DNA of 64,000 bases, from contig NZ_FRCN01000001.1 of the NCBI RefSeq assembly GCF_900142925.1, forward strand, positions 868,001-932,000, in the 5' to 3' direction. The notes under the pieces were generated by a model. It had not been told where the DNA came from and searched no databases. It saw only the letters and a program-made list of their open reading frames with translations. Below, piece by piece: positions 53,101-60,987 of this stretch (position 1 is its first letter; each line of letters begins with the position of its first letter). This stretch comes from Chitinophaga sp. CF418 (GTDB lineage Bacteria; Bacteroidota; Bacteroidia; Chitinophagales; Chitinophagaceae). Position numbers and translations under genes: made by a program.

Positions 53101-53344
53101 AACAGGCTCCAGGGAGCAGCTCAGCGCCCTGTTGTCCATCCTCATCGTTGCAATAGCCGGTCTGATACCGGCAGCTACATCTTCCGGTATCGGTTCTGAT
53201 GTGCAACGTCCCTTAGCGACAGTTATCATAGGCGGATTGACCAGTACGCTGCTCTTCGCCCCTTTATTGATACCTCCCCTGTATTGGTGGATAGAAAGGA
53301 ACAGGGCTGTTAAACAGGTAGTAAAAGACGAAGACTTAGAATAG
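50198..53344 (+). CDS. czcA: CzcA/CusA family heavy-metal RND efflux pump
   Basis: The 1048-residue protein has 12 membrane helices with two large periplasmic loops, the standard RND layout. The TM4 signature DFGIIVDGACVMAEHL holds the proton-relay Asp of heavy-metal exporters. The N-terminus (RNRWVI-like SLKNRWVIILMGLGLMGIG) and YPDIADTNVIIVAQYPGRAAEEVE are typical of CzcA/CusA. It pumps divalent (Co, Zn, Cd, Ni) or monovalent (Cu, Ag) metals out, driven by protons; the exact metal cannot be set without modelling. With TolC and adaptor it completes a three-part pump. Confidence 0.94.
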   Translation: MIRNLLIFSLKNRWVIILMGLGLMGIGYWCFTQLKIEAYPDIADTNVIIVAQYPGRAAEEVEQQVTIPIERALQNTPNVLDRRSRTIFGLSVVQLTFTDGTDDYFARQQVNERLAGAELPDGVSPELAPLTTAVGEILRYVVEAPPTYTPTEIRDLQDWVIKPALLQVPGIADITTFGGPLKQFHILTAPDKLRKYDLTLQDVIDAVQKNNQNTGGNIINRGEQGFAVRGLGAVKTEQDIRNIVLKAANGMPVYLGDVATVEVAPPPPSGVMGYTINATKTNVSNGVEGIVLLRRYENPSEVLKLLKDRVQDLEQNELPKGVHLHTLYDRSFLIDHSLETVGHTLLEGVSIVVIILIFFLGSLRSALVVALTIPFSLLFAFILMRLTGIPANLLSLGAIDFGIIVDGACVMAEHLIRTYRTASPEEKKKGIIALTLRSSQEVGREIFFSVTIIILAYMPILLMTRVEGKLFSPMALTLAFAVIGSMLAALTLIPVLISFAFKKAFSNTDKPMKEHRNVVLDFLSKQYSRVLARVMKRPKTAVIGGFSIVVLLVLLGGSLGSEFLPELDEGSIFLRGNFPAGITIQENARYSPKIREVIAKYPQISFVITQAGRNDDGTDPFPSNRNEILVGLKDYKLWSDTISKKELVTNIRHDLEKAMPAVKFSSGQPIIDQVMEIVTGSAADLAISIVGDDLTMMRAKADTIANLVKQTRGSESVNIEQEGPSEQIAININRENAARFGINVADIQSMIEAAIGGKAISTLYDGTKRYDLVIRYLPGERSTIESVKNLQVPSATGALIPMSQLADISYVQGQTNIYRYNSKRMVTVRTNIRGRDQGGFVSEISQKINRQLHVPKGYSIIYGGQYENLQRAGKQLSMTIPLTIIMVFLVLFILFRNMPQTFVTVSCIFFALAGGIVALFIRGYHFNVSAGVGFVSIFGISVMAGVLLVSAFNRLRTRPGQTLQQSVLTGSREQLSALLSILIVAIAGLIPAATSSGIGSDVQRPLATVIIGGLTSTLLFAPLLIPPLYWWIERNRAVKQVVKDEDLE

Positions 53345-53369
53345 GATCTATAACGACAGGGTGATTAAA

Positions 53370-53402
53370 AAGGGCTGCCGATCTGTTGATCGTGCAGCCC
53401 TT
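53370..53402. terminator. Bidirectional terminator after RND operon
   Basis: AAGGGCTGC-CGATC and GATCG-TGCAGCCCTT form a long stem with loop TGTT (53370-53402). It separates two convergent genes. Confidence 0.8.
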
Positions 53403-53441
53403 CCATTTATCTTTTAAAACGGCTATCTGGTGGTGATAATC

Positions 53442-54257
53442 TTATTCGGTAATGATCTCACATTTGATCTTTGCGCCGGCTTCTATCTTCTTGGCGATGT
53501 CCGCTCCGCCTTCTTTTACCAGGCATACTGAAAAGTTCTCATCTTCTACTTTCGCCACGGCAATCTTACCTAAGGTCTTTTTTCTGTGCATTTTCTTGCC
53601 ATCTACAGTCAGATCTGTCAGTTCGTATACCCTGAACTCGTCCTGCTCTTTCAGGCCCGCTAGGCTGCCTGCAACAATCAACACCCTGATAGCGTCTCCG
53701 TTACTGCTTTTTTCTTCTATCTGGGCAATGGAAACTGCTGTTTTCAGGTTATCGCGAACGAATTTATCAATTTCAGGTCCCAGTCCTTTCAGTGCATCTT
53801 CAAAAGCAGCTTTACCCCTGCCAGCGCCAGTGAACCTGCTGGACGCCACTTCCTCTCCGGTGTTCACATCCACAACGGCCAGGTCGAACAACAGTTCAGA
53901 TACATTGATATTGGTGATCCCTAAAGGGAGATTGGATGGTTTTGTTTCCAAGTTGGCTTTCAATATGTTACCAGTGATGATATATTGTGCGCCTAAAGAT
54001 TTTGCCTGTGCCAGGGCTCCCGCATCGGGATTAGCCTGTCCTACTCCTGTCTTGATCTGATCCAGCTTATTTTTCTCCATCATAGAAAAACCCCTCAGTC
54101 TCAGGGTAGCATCATATACAGCGTCCTGTATGGCCGTTACATATTCAGTCCTACCAGCACTTTTAAAAGGTGCTACACCGATCAGGTTTTTGTTTTGTGC
54201 GAAAGCAGATGAGAAAGCAACAATGCCGCATAAAACGGATAATACTCTTTTTGTCAT
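53442..54257 (-). CDS. Secreted CsgG/curli-assembly-like protein
   Basis: The 271-residue protein has a signal peptide (VLSVLCGIVAFSSAFA) and an N-terminal CsgG-like fold: NLIGVAPFKSAGRTEYV, then LRGFSMMEKNKLDQIKTGVG and AQAKSLGAQYIITGNIL. The signature Cys for lipid attachment is absent, so it is not a canonical lipoprotein CsgG. The C-terminal 90 residues (EFRVYELTDLTVDGKKMHRKKTLGKI, motif in pieces) are distinct. CsgG family members form export pores or bind peptidoglycan-linked components. No curli genes are adjacent. The role is unknown. Confidence 0.65.
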   Translation of the reverse strand: MTKRVLSVLCGIVAFSSAFAQNKNLIGVAPFKSAGRTEYVTAIQDAVYDATLRLRGFSMMEKNKLDQIKTGVGQANPDAGALAQAKSLGAQYIITGNILKANLETKPSNLPLGITNINVSELLFDLAVVDVNTGEEVASSRFTGAGRGKAAFEDALKGLGPEIDKFVRDNLKTAVSIAQIEEKSSNGDAIRVLIVAGSLAGLKEQDEFRVYELTDLTVDGKKMHRKKTLGKIAVAKVEDENFSVCLVKEGGADIAKKIEAGAKIKCEIITE

Positions 54258-54335
54258 GGCTAGGTATTAATTTGAAATAGCGCTCAAAATTAACGACTAT
54301 TCCCTTATATATATACTTTTTCTTGATAAATGACG

Positions 54336-54576
54336 CTAACCCGCTGGCTGATACTGCTTTACAGGCAGGATAAGCGTAAACGTTACTCCTCTTCCCACAG
54401 CTGTGATGAGGTAATTATGCCTATCCAACGATCCTGCGGGCAACGGCAAGCCGATACCGGGTTCTTCTTATTAATCTTCCGTATGCAAACGCTGAAAGGG
54501 TACAAATATTTTATGCGGATACTTTTCGTCAAAAGCTATCCCGATATACCTGATGGTAATATAGGGTATATGATGG
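54336..54576 (-). pseudogene. Relic of a phytochrome-type histidine kinase C-terminus
   Basis: Read on the minus strand, immediately after the haem oxygenase stop, the frame encodes ITIRYIGIAFDEKY (a decayed DNGIGFDEKY N-box), then KIFVPFQRLHTED, two adjacent TAA stops, EEPGIGL (decayed GTGIGL) and RGVTFTLILPV, ending in a stop. These are the ATP-binding motifs of a sensor histidine kinase, close to those of bacteriophytochromes. The N-terminal photosensory part is missing. It keeps the expected position after haem oxygenase. Confidence 0.75.
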
Positions 54577-54579
54577 GGT

Positions 54580-55146
54580 TTACTGCTTTAAGACCCATGC
54601 CTTAAACTTCAGGAAGGTGTCGGTCGCAGCATCCAGCATTCTTTGCTGCTGTTCTTCAGTACCATGGTAGCCATGGAGATAATGTGCAAATGTCTCCCAG
54701 TAAGACTCCGTATCAGCTCCATAACCATTGAAAAAAGTCATGGCCCCGGGCAACTCCGGCGACTGCACGTTACGCAGCAGCATATGATAGATCAGGTGTC
54801 CTTCCAATGTAAGGTATTCCAGTACATACATCACACCCAGCGCCTGTGCATTGTCTGTAATCTCAGGCAGGTCTGTACTGGAGGGAAGTTCATCTGCCGG
54901 CTTCCCGCTGATGGCAGCAATATCGTCCAGCAAGTGCGGCGCTTTCCTCCTCCGTCCAAATCCTCCCGGAAAGGAAATATCCATATGTGCAGCAATATGC
55001 TGTTCCAGCGGATAATAGTATCCGTAAAACAGTTCTAATAACCTGACATATTCCTCAGGCGTATTCACCTTCTTTATCATGGGGATCAGTACACTTTCCA
55101 GCTCCTGATGCTGTTTGTTCGTACGTTCCCTTAACAATTCGATCAT
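54580..55146 (-). CDS. bphO: Biliverdin-producing haem oxygenase-like protein
   Basis: The 188-residue all-helical protein resembles bacterial haem oxygenases. The proximal-His helix is ERTNKQHQELE, and the distal helix Gly-rich region is GVMYVLEYLTLEGHLI. Such enzymes convert haem to biliverdin, iron and CO, supplying the phytochrome chromophore or iron. In this locus it lies between a Rcp1-type response regulator (75 bp upstream) and a dead kinase tail, the classical bacteriophytochrome arrangement. Its original role was probably chromophore synthesis; now it may serve iron recovery. The weak conservation of the distal region is noted. Confidence 0.8.
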   Translation of the reverse strand: MIELLRERTNKQHQELESVLIPMIKKVNTPEEYVRLLELFYGYYYPLEQHIAAHMDISFPGGFGRRRKAPHLLDDIAAISGKPADELPSSTDLPEITDNAQALGVMYVLEYLTLEGHLIYHMLLRNVQSPELPGAMTFFNGYGADTESYWETFAHYLHGYHGTEEQQQRMLDAATDTFLKFKAWVLKQ

Positions 55147-55221
55147 TGTACAATGCAGTTATAGTTGTTAAGAGTAATTAAAAGTACGCTGAATAAATGT
55201 CAGGGCCGTGTGGAAAGATTT

Positions 55222-55671
55222 CTACGGTAGTTGTACAACGGTAAACCAGTAGGTATGCAGCATCCGGGTAAATGCCACCAGGTCTGAAAAATTTGAGGGT
55301 TTTATCGTATAACTGTTTACGCCAAGCTCATAGCATTTTGAGATATCCTTGGCTTCTGTGGATGTGGTCAGGATAATAATGGGTAACCATTTCAGGTTGG
55401 TATGTTCTTTTATCTCCCGTAATGCTTCGCGACCGTCTTTGCGGGGCATGTTCAGATCAAGCAATATAATACTGGGGAAAGGGTATTTTTCTTCATCTGC
55501 ATATTTCCCCTGCCTGTTCAGATAAAACATCAGTTCTTCTCCATTCTCCACAAAAAGCAATTCCGCGTCAGCACCGCTTTCTTCAAATGCCACCTTAATA
55601 AGCTCCCTGTCGTCTGCGTCATCATCTGCCACAAGTATACATTTCCTGTTACGTAGCACCTTTTTGATCAT
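55222..55671 (-). CDS. Rcp1-type response regulator (receiver only)
   Basis: The 149-residue protein is a single receiver domain. The acidic pocket is DDDADD near the N-terminus, the phospho-acceptor Asp in ILLDLNMPRKDG, Thr in ILTTSTEAKD, and the conserved Lys in YTIKPSNF. The extended tail and loops match Rcp1-type partners of phytochrome kinases. It passes phosphate to an unknown target since it has no output domain. It is upstream of haem oxygenase. The cognate kinase at this locus is a relic, so it may be served by another histidine kinase. Confidence 0.88.
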   Translation of the reverse strand: MIKKVLRNRKCILVADDDADDRELIKVAFEESGADAELLFVENGEELMFYLNRQGKYADEEKYPFPSIILLDLNMPRKDGREALREIKEHTNLKWLPIIILTTSTEAKDISKCYELGVNSYTIKPSNFSDLVAFTRMLHTYWFTVVQLP

Positions 55672-55743
55672 CCAGTTTTCGATTTAACGACTAAAATTAC
55701 TTAAATAAACTTGCAAAAATATTACAGGGAATGGGAATTGTGC

Positions 55744-55784
55744 CCTTAAAGATCCTGCCATCGAAGATGACAGGATCTTTAAGG
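55744..55784 (-). terminator. Terminator of S41 protease gene
   Basis: CCTTAAAGATCCTG (55744-55757) and CAGGATCTTTAAGG (55771-55784) form a perfect 14-bp stem with a 13-base loop. The rest of 55672-55938 holds no gene. Confidence 0.75.
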
Positions 55785-55938
55785 ACTTATAAATTTCAAG
55801 AAACTTTATTGTTGTGACTAAACGCCGGATTTGGGCTTAACAAACAGCACTTTTAATAGGAAGCTGTTGCAAAGGTACGTCTCAGTGTACCTTTATGACT
55901 GATCAAATCGGGAAAAAACATTACGATATAAGGAAATA

Positions 55939-57426
55939 TCAGCGCAGTTTTAATCTCGTTTCAATCATACCGTTAAAAGAAGACGCCGGTCCCATGTGTA
56001 CTACCGGTTCCGTTGGTTTAACCTTTCCGGCGGGATGGCCTTCTATAAAATTCAGCGCTGACATTACACAGGTCTCTCCCTCAACTCCAAAATCGTTCCT
56101 GACATCGTCTGCAGCAGGTATATCTACGTCCATTCCATGGAAATAATCACCATCTCCATTGGCATTCTGCATATAAAAATTGGACATGTACACGGTGTAC
56201 TTATCGATCTTAATACCAAAGAAGCCTACAGGTTTTCCGTAAGTGGTCGCCCCTACCAGTTTTACCGGCATATAAGGCTTCAGGCTGTTAATAACCAGTT
56301 CACTGGCAGATGCGGTATTACCACTCACAATGAATACCACCTGTTTTACTGTGTTAAGCGCACCATCGCTGGTGAACTTAAATGTATTTTGGGCAATGGT
56401 GTAATCCAGGTCAGCATAAGTAGCCCAGTGCCCATTCCACATAACAGGTTGCCCTGCACTGTTGTAGTACTGCTGCTGTTTCAGGATGGGCACCTGTCCT
56501 TTCTGCATCAGGTCGTTGAAGTACTCGATGTACATCACTTTACCATCCAGTGAACTAGGCGCGATCTGGTTCACCAGGTATTCTGCCGTTTGTGTATAAC
56601 CGCCTCCGTTATAACGTAAGTCTACTATCAATGAGGTTACTCCTGCTGTTACAAATTTGGAAAACGCCTGATCTATAGCTGCTTTGGTTATTTCATAGTT
56701 AGAGAAACGGCCATATGCGATGTATCCTACTTTCTGTGCTCCTGCATTGAGTATTGTTGTTTTCAGAACAGCTGAGGAAGTATACTTGCTCTTCGTCAGG
56801 TTGACCACTTCGGGTACTCCGGGTGTCTTTTCAACCGTCATTGTCACGCTGGATTTATCCAGAGCGGCTTCTATAAAGGTGCCGGACGATGAACTAACCG
56901 GTGTACCATTTATAGTTGTCACCTTCATTCCCCGGGTCAGACCGGCATTAGCTGCAGGAGATGCCGGATATACGATACGGATGCGGACTTCACTTCCTGA
57001 AGCGGAAAGCCCCAGCCCCAGGTCCTCTCCTTTATCATTGAGGTCAATAGTTCCTTTCCTGCCGCCATCAAGGCTTTCTTCTGTTATGAAGGAATATTTC
57101 GGATGACCGGGAACGCCTGAATACTCATAGGCTTCGCCGGTAATGGGATTGGTCTTGAATTGTGAAATGGCGTAAAGTTCCCGCTGATAATTGGACAGCA
57201 CATTGCCGCCGGTGGCATATTGCCTGGGCTTAAAAACGTCCACCGCCGGTATTGCATCATACCACAGGTAAATCTGCTTGGCATAAAGATAGAGTGAATC
57301 CGTTGTCAACTGCTCCCGGGTACCTTCAGCAGGCGGGGTAGGTTGGTCTGTCTGCTTATCTTTTTTACAGGCAAACCACAACATGGATAAAAACAAAAGT
57401 TGGATTAGGGAATTTTTCTTTTTCAC
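55939..57426 (-). CDS. S41 family peptidase lipoprotein with PDZ domain
   Basis: The 495-residue protein has a lipoprotein signal with a short lipobox WFACKK, so Cys is probably lipidated. A PDZ domain covers GLGLSASGSEVRIRIVYPAS to about residue 220, then the S41 catalytic core: LIVDLRYNGGGYTQTAEYL and VFIVSGNTASASELVINSL, with the nucleophile Ser in TASASE and Lys about 25 residues later in ATTYGKPVG. It resembles C-terminal processing peptidases secreted by Bacteroidota. The substrate is not known. It appears monocistronic. Confidence 0.9.
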   Translation of the reverse strand: MKKKNSLIQLLFLSMLWFACKKDKQTDQPTPPAEGTREQLTTDSLYLYAKQIYLWYDAIPAVDVFKPRQYATGGNVLSNYQRELYAISQFKTNPITGEAYEYSGVPGHPKYSFITEESLDGGRKGTIDLNDKGEDLGLGLSASGSEVRIRIVYPASPAANAGLTRGMKVTTINGTPVSSSSGTFIEAALDKSSVTMTVEKTPGVPEVVNLTKSKYTSSAVLKTTILNAGAQKVGYIAYGRFSNYEITKAAIDQAFSKFVTAGVTSLIVDLRYNGGGYTQTAEYLVNQIAPSSLDGKVMYIEYFNDLMQKGQVPILKQQQYYNSAGQPVMWNGHWATYADLDYTIAQNTFKFTSDGALNTVKQVVFIVSGNTASASELVINSLKPYMPVKLVGATTYGKPVGFFGIKIDKYTVYMSNFYMQNANGDGDYFHGMDVDIPAADDVRNDFGVEGETCVMSALNFIEGHPAGKVKPTEPVVHMGPASSFNGMIETRLKLR

Positions 57427-57614
57427 CTGGAAGGTTTTAAGATGACCGTAGAATAGTACAATCCGCTGAAATTACGAAAAAACGCAGACACCATTGACAT
57501 CCAATGGCTCCGTTATTAGAAATAATAATTAAGCACTGATAATCAACATATAAATCATTACTATATCGGGGAAGACTTACCGGTGGCGCCTTATGCCATT
57601 ATCCGCTGAAATAT

Positions 57615-57664
57615 GCTCCGCCCTGGTGGGCCACTTGTTTGTAACCCGGCATGTTACCCGGGGC
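57615..57664 (+). repeat. Two-hairpin intergenic repeat, copy E
   Basis: GCTCCGCCCTGGTGGGCCAC gives the first imperfect hairpin, TTGTTTGTAACCC the linker, and GGCATGTTACCCGGGGC the eroded second. It lies in the 581-bp gap 57427-58007, which otherwise holds only the GlnII promoter region. Confidence 0.5.
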
Positions 57665-57849
57665 ATTTTAAGGATATTTGCGAGTTGGACCGGCATTTGG
57701 GGCCTGGATGATCTAAATCAAAAATATTTAAAATATAATAATATCATAGACAAGAAAACATTATCCTGGATCAAACAAATACCTAAAGTATTGTTTACCA
57801 AATTCTTAATATCCCCACTTTTGGGGACTTCTAATTCTTGGGCCGGGGA

Positions 57850-57880
57850 TTGACAAAAACAACATTTATAACTTTCTTTG
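57850..57880 (+). promoter_or_regulatory. Promoter of glutamine synthetase gene
   Basis: TTG at 57850-57852 and TTTCTTTG at 57873-57880, separated by 20 bp, resemble the phylum -33 and -7 elements (TTG, TAnnTTTG). The predicted leader is about 120 bases. Confidence 0.45.
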
Positions 57881-58007
57881 CATTTCGAAATATTTGCCAG
57901 CTTTTATATACCACATTAGGGGAAACGGGATACGGGATTGTCATTTACAGTCTCCAATCAACCAATGTCAACAAGTGAACATAAATCCTTAAATATCAAC
58001 TAAATCA

Positions 58008-59015
58008 ATGGTTAAATTAGAGTACATCTGGCTGGATGGTTATCAGCCAACCCAAAGCCTTAGAAGTAAAACAAAGATAGAGAAAGACTTCAGTGGCAAA
58101 GTGGAAGATCTTCCAATGTGGAGCTTCGATGGTTCTTCTACCCGGCAGGCTCCAGGCGGTTCATCTGACTGTCTGTTAAAACCTGTTTTCCTCGTTAAGG
58201 ATCCGCAGAGAAAAGATGCTTACCTCGTAATGTGTGAAGTACTGGATGCTTCCGGCAAACCACATCCTAGCAATGGACGCGCTACCATTGAAGACGACGA
58301 TAACGACTTCTGGTTCGGCTTCGAGCAGGAGTATTTCTTATGGAGCCCTTCCAGCAACAAGCCACTGGGCTTCCCTGATGGTGGATATCCTAATCCGCAG
58401 GGCCAGTACTACTGCTCTGTTGGTAGCAACAACGCTTTCGGACGTGAGATCGTTGAAGAACACCTGGACGTGTGCCTGGAAGCAGGACTGAACGTAGAAG
58501 GTATCAATGCTGAAGTAGCTGCCGGTCAGTGGGAGTTCCAGATCTTCGCTAAAGGTGCGAAAGAAGCTGGTGACCAGATCTGGATCGCCCGTTATTTACT
58601 GGAAAGAATTGGTGAGAAATATGGTGTTTCCATCAACTGGCATTGTAAACCATTAGGTACACTGGACTGGAATGGTTCCGGTATGCACGCTAACTTCTCC
58701 AACACGTTGCTGAGAACAGCAGGTAACAAAGTTGTATACGATAAAGTGTGTGAAGCATTCCGCCCTGTTGTAAAAGAACATATCGACGTATACGGTGCTG
58801 ACAACCATCTGCGTCTGACTGGCCTGCACGAAACTGCGTCCATTCATGACTTCAGTTATGGTGTTTCTGACCGTGGCGCATCTATCCGTATACCTGTAGC
58901 TACTGTAGAAAGAGGCTGGAAAGGTTATCTGGAAGACAGACGTCCAAATTCTGCAGCAGATCCATATAAAGTGGCTGCGAGAATCATCAAAACAGTAAAA
59001 TCAGTAGCTGTATAA
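58008..59015 (+). CDS. glnII: Glutamine synthetase, type II (GSII)
   Basis: The 335-residue protein has a beta-grasp N-terminus (EYIWLDGYQPTQSLRSKT) and the catalytic domain with FGFEQEYFLW, NAEVAAGQWEFQI, and NGSGMHANFS, which give glutamate and metal binding. The length (near 335) is that of eukaryote-like type II enzymes, shorter than GSI (about 470) or GSIII (about 700). It joins glutamate and ammonia with ATP to make glutamine in the cytoplasm. A terminator follows, so it is monocistronic. There is no adenylylation Tyr of GSI, so control must be different. Confidence 0.95.
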   Translation: MVKLEYIWLDGYQPTQSLRSKTKIEKDFSGKVEDLPMWSFDGSSTRQAPGGSSDCLLKPVFLVKDPQRKDAYLVMCEVLDASGKPHPSNGRATIEDDDNDFWFGFEQEYFLWSPSSNKPLGFPDGGYPNPQGQYYCSVGSNNAFGREIVEEHLDVCLEAGLNVEGINAEVAAGQWEFQIFAKGAKEAGDQIWIARYLLERIGEKYGVSINWHCKPLGTLDWNGSGMHANFSNTLLRTAGNKVVYDKVCEAFRPVVKEHIDVYGADNHLRLTGLHETASIHDFSYGVSDRGASIRIPVATVERGWKGYLEDRRPNSAADPYKVAARIIKTVKSVAV

Positions 59016-59047
59016 GCGTAGCTACTATATGCATGTAAATAATGAAA

Positions 59048-59079
59048 AAAGGGTGCGTCATTTCCATGATGCACCCTTT
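59048..59079 (+). terminator. Terminator of glutamine synthetase gene
   Basis: AAAGGGTGC-GTCAT and ATGAT-GCACCCTTT (one G-T pair) flank loop TTCC, followed by CCTTTTTG. Confidence 0.85.
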
Positions 59080-59111
59080 CCTTTTTGTCAGGCGGCTACC
59101 CTGGGAAAAGA

Positions 59112-59873
59112 CTAGTTAAGTCTCTTGTAACGGAATTTTAAGAAGGGATAGTTATTAGCCTGTACAGTACTGTTTGGCGTACCGTTTGAATACAGGTCCT
59201 GTAACTGTACCTTGTATTTCACACCTGCATCGGTAGTTACGATCAGGGTTACTTCTACACCCCATTCAGCAATAGGATATACAATGTGATTCACTACATC
59301 ATAATTATACCATCCCGGATGAGCAGTATTGATAGTTGTATTGCCGGTAGGAGGACCAGTCAGGATACGGTTGTAACCGAATACGGATACAGTAGTACCT
59401 ACAGTGCTGGCAGTTACATTGGCAAAGGAAGTTGACGCGGTATATTGTAAGGCATAACCGGATGGCACTCTGATATCAGCATTGGCAGTGCCATTGAAGA
59501 TCAGATCATAACCATCACAGCCGCCATCATTGTCAGCAAGACTGTAGTAATAAGTAGAATGAGCAACATGCGGAGGATTGCCGGTTGTACCCTGTACTCC
59601 CTGGAAGAATTCTGCCACATTATACACACCACTGGCATCTAGTGTTACAGTACCATAAGTACTGTCGCAGTTGAAAGAAACTGTCTGGCCGGTGCCGGGA
59701 TTAGTAGCAGCAATAGCCTGGTCAGCGCCTGGCACTGAAGGTGCCGCCTGTTCACCTTCCTTCTGGCAGGAAGAGAAGATGGCTACTGATACCAGCGCCA
59801 TCGCAACCAGTGAACGAGAAATATTTTTTGTAGTTTTGACTGCTGATTTGGGGGCAGTGTCTAAGATTTTCAT
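59112..59873 (-). CDS. HmuY-like lipoprotein, diverged
   Basis: The 253-residue protein has a long signal ending in lipobox FSSCQKEGE. The later part shares with HmuY the order: TYYYSLADNDGG (beta strand pair), HPGWYNYDVVNHIVYPI with the conserved WY-Y-D-H-P pattern, and a final FLKFRYKRL strand. Key heme-binding His pairs are not obvious. HmuY family members pick up haem outside the cell and hand it to a TonB receptor. It is separated by 121 bp from the Ig-like lipoprotein genes. Confidence 0.6.
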   Translation of the reverse strand: MKILDTAPKSAVKTTKNISRSLVAMALVSVAIFSSCQKEGEQAAPSVPGADQAIAATNPGTGQTVSFNCDSTYGTVTLDASGVYNVAEFFQGVQGTTGNPPHVAHSTYYYSLADNDGGCDGYDLIFNGTANADIRVPSGYALQYTASTSFANVTASTVGTTVSVFGYNRILTGPPTGNTTINTAHPGWYNYDVVNHIVYPIAEWGVEVTLIVTTDAGVKYKVQLQDLYSNGTPNSTVQANNYPFLKFRYKRLN

Positions 59874-59925
59874 TTTTAGCGTTTTAAAATGTTAAGGATA
59901 AGATATTTGTTCCCGGATCTTCCGG

Positions 59926-59952
59926 GAGCCGGACAGTTCCAGTGTCTGGCTC
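59926..59952 (-). terminator. Hairpin after Ig-like lipoprotein operon
   Basis: GAGCCGGACA (59926-59935) and TGTCTGGCTC (59943-59952) pair with one G-T; a second palindrome CCCGGA-TCT-TCCGGG is adjacent at 59913-59927. Probably the operon terminator. Confidence 0.5.
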
Positions 59953-59994
59953 TCTTCATTTCCAGGACGGCAGCCGCCGTAAACAATGCGCCAT

Positions 59995-60954
59995 TTATTC
60001 TGTAATGATCAGCACCGGGTTAATTGTTCCTGCACGCAGGTATACCGTCGCTCCCAGATAGTTCTGGAACGCAGCATGTAAAAGATTATAGTTCCCCAGC
60101 GGGAAAGCAGCAGGTATACGATAAGTTACACTGGTCAGATCAAAGGCCACCAGCTCCAGGTTGTAATACGTCTGACCGCCGGCTAGCCTTGCTCTTCCAG
60201 CAACCATACCTCTCATATTGGCGCCGCTGAGTGTAAATGTTCCTCCCCTCTTTAATGTGAAAGCCGCTGTTACGCCATCAACACTGGGAAAAGGATAAAT
60301 GATCTTCACATAGTCCCTCTCACTGGTAAGGGTTTGTGCACCGGAAACTATCCTCAACCTATAACTACCGGTGTCCACCGCAGGTGTAGCTATATTGACC
60401 GAATATTCATTGGCGCCCAGTTCCGTAAAACTATTGATCACACATCTGGTTGTAGCTCCTGATGCAGCTACCAGGTAAGCTGCCGTGAAAGTAGTATCCG
60501 GTATCACATAAGTAATGCCGCCGATGTCTGTAGTAGCATCCAGCCTTCCCACAACATCCGTTTCATCGTTGATCAATAGGTCTGGCTGATTAACAACCAC
60601 ACGCAGTTTATAAGTGGCCTTAGCCCCTGATTCCGCTGTCACTACATAAGACACGCTGTCTTTTAAAGACACCCGTGCTCCCGATGCAGGCGATACCACT
60701 GCATGTTCAGAAATAGAGAGTAATGGTGCAATAGAATCGGGCAGTGGATGATCGAAAGGCCAGTACAATATAATACTGCCATTGCTGATCGCTGCAGGGA
60801 TGGTGTCTCCCACACCGGCTACTACCTGGAAGGTTTGCAGCTCGTTATAAGGATAAGGCGCCTGCACAGTTTCCTTACTACAGGCGCCTATGGTCAGCCA
60901 TAGCAGTAAAGCTGCGGCTGTCAGTTGCATGGTAGGTATATTAAAAAGTTTCAT
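59995..60954 (-). CDS. Ig-like (DUF5018-type) surface lipoprotein
   Basis: From ATG 60954 this is a 319-residue protein with lipobox IGACSKETV. The N-terminal module (ILYWPFDHPLPDSIAPLLSI to YVVTAESGAKATYKLRVV) matches DUF5018-like Ig domains with the phrase VTA-x-SG-x-KATYKLRV, and the C-terminal part is an IPT/TIG-like fold with GGTFTLSGANMRG. It shares its design with the lipoprotein at 60988, suggesting a duplication. In an operon with HmuY proteins, it may hold or present haem or another ligand at the cell surface. Function is not known. Confidence 0.65.
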   Translation of the reverse strand: MKLFNIPTMQLTAAALLLWLTIGACSKETVQAPYPYNELQTFQVVAGVGDTIPAAISNGSIILYWPFDHPLPDSIAPLLSISEHAVVSPASGARVSLKDSVSYVVTAESGAKATYKLRVVVNQPDLLINDETDVVGRLDATTDIGGITYVIPDTTFTAAYLVAASGATTRCVINSFTELGANEYSVNIATPAVDTGSYRLRIVSGAQTLTSERDYVKIIYPFPSVDGVTAAFTLKRGGTFTLSGANMRGMVAGRARLAGGQTYYNLELVAFDLTSVTYRIPAAFPLGNYNLLHAAFQNYLGATVYLRAGTINPVLIITE

Positions 60955-60987
60955 GTACACGTGTTGGTTTAGCTGTTAAAGGAGCGC

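Noticed and set aside
54330..54605. A 91-residue plus-strand protein.
   Set aside because: It is antisense to the histidine kinase relic and has no recognisable domain or start site.
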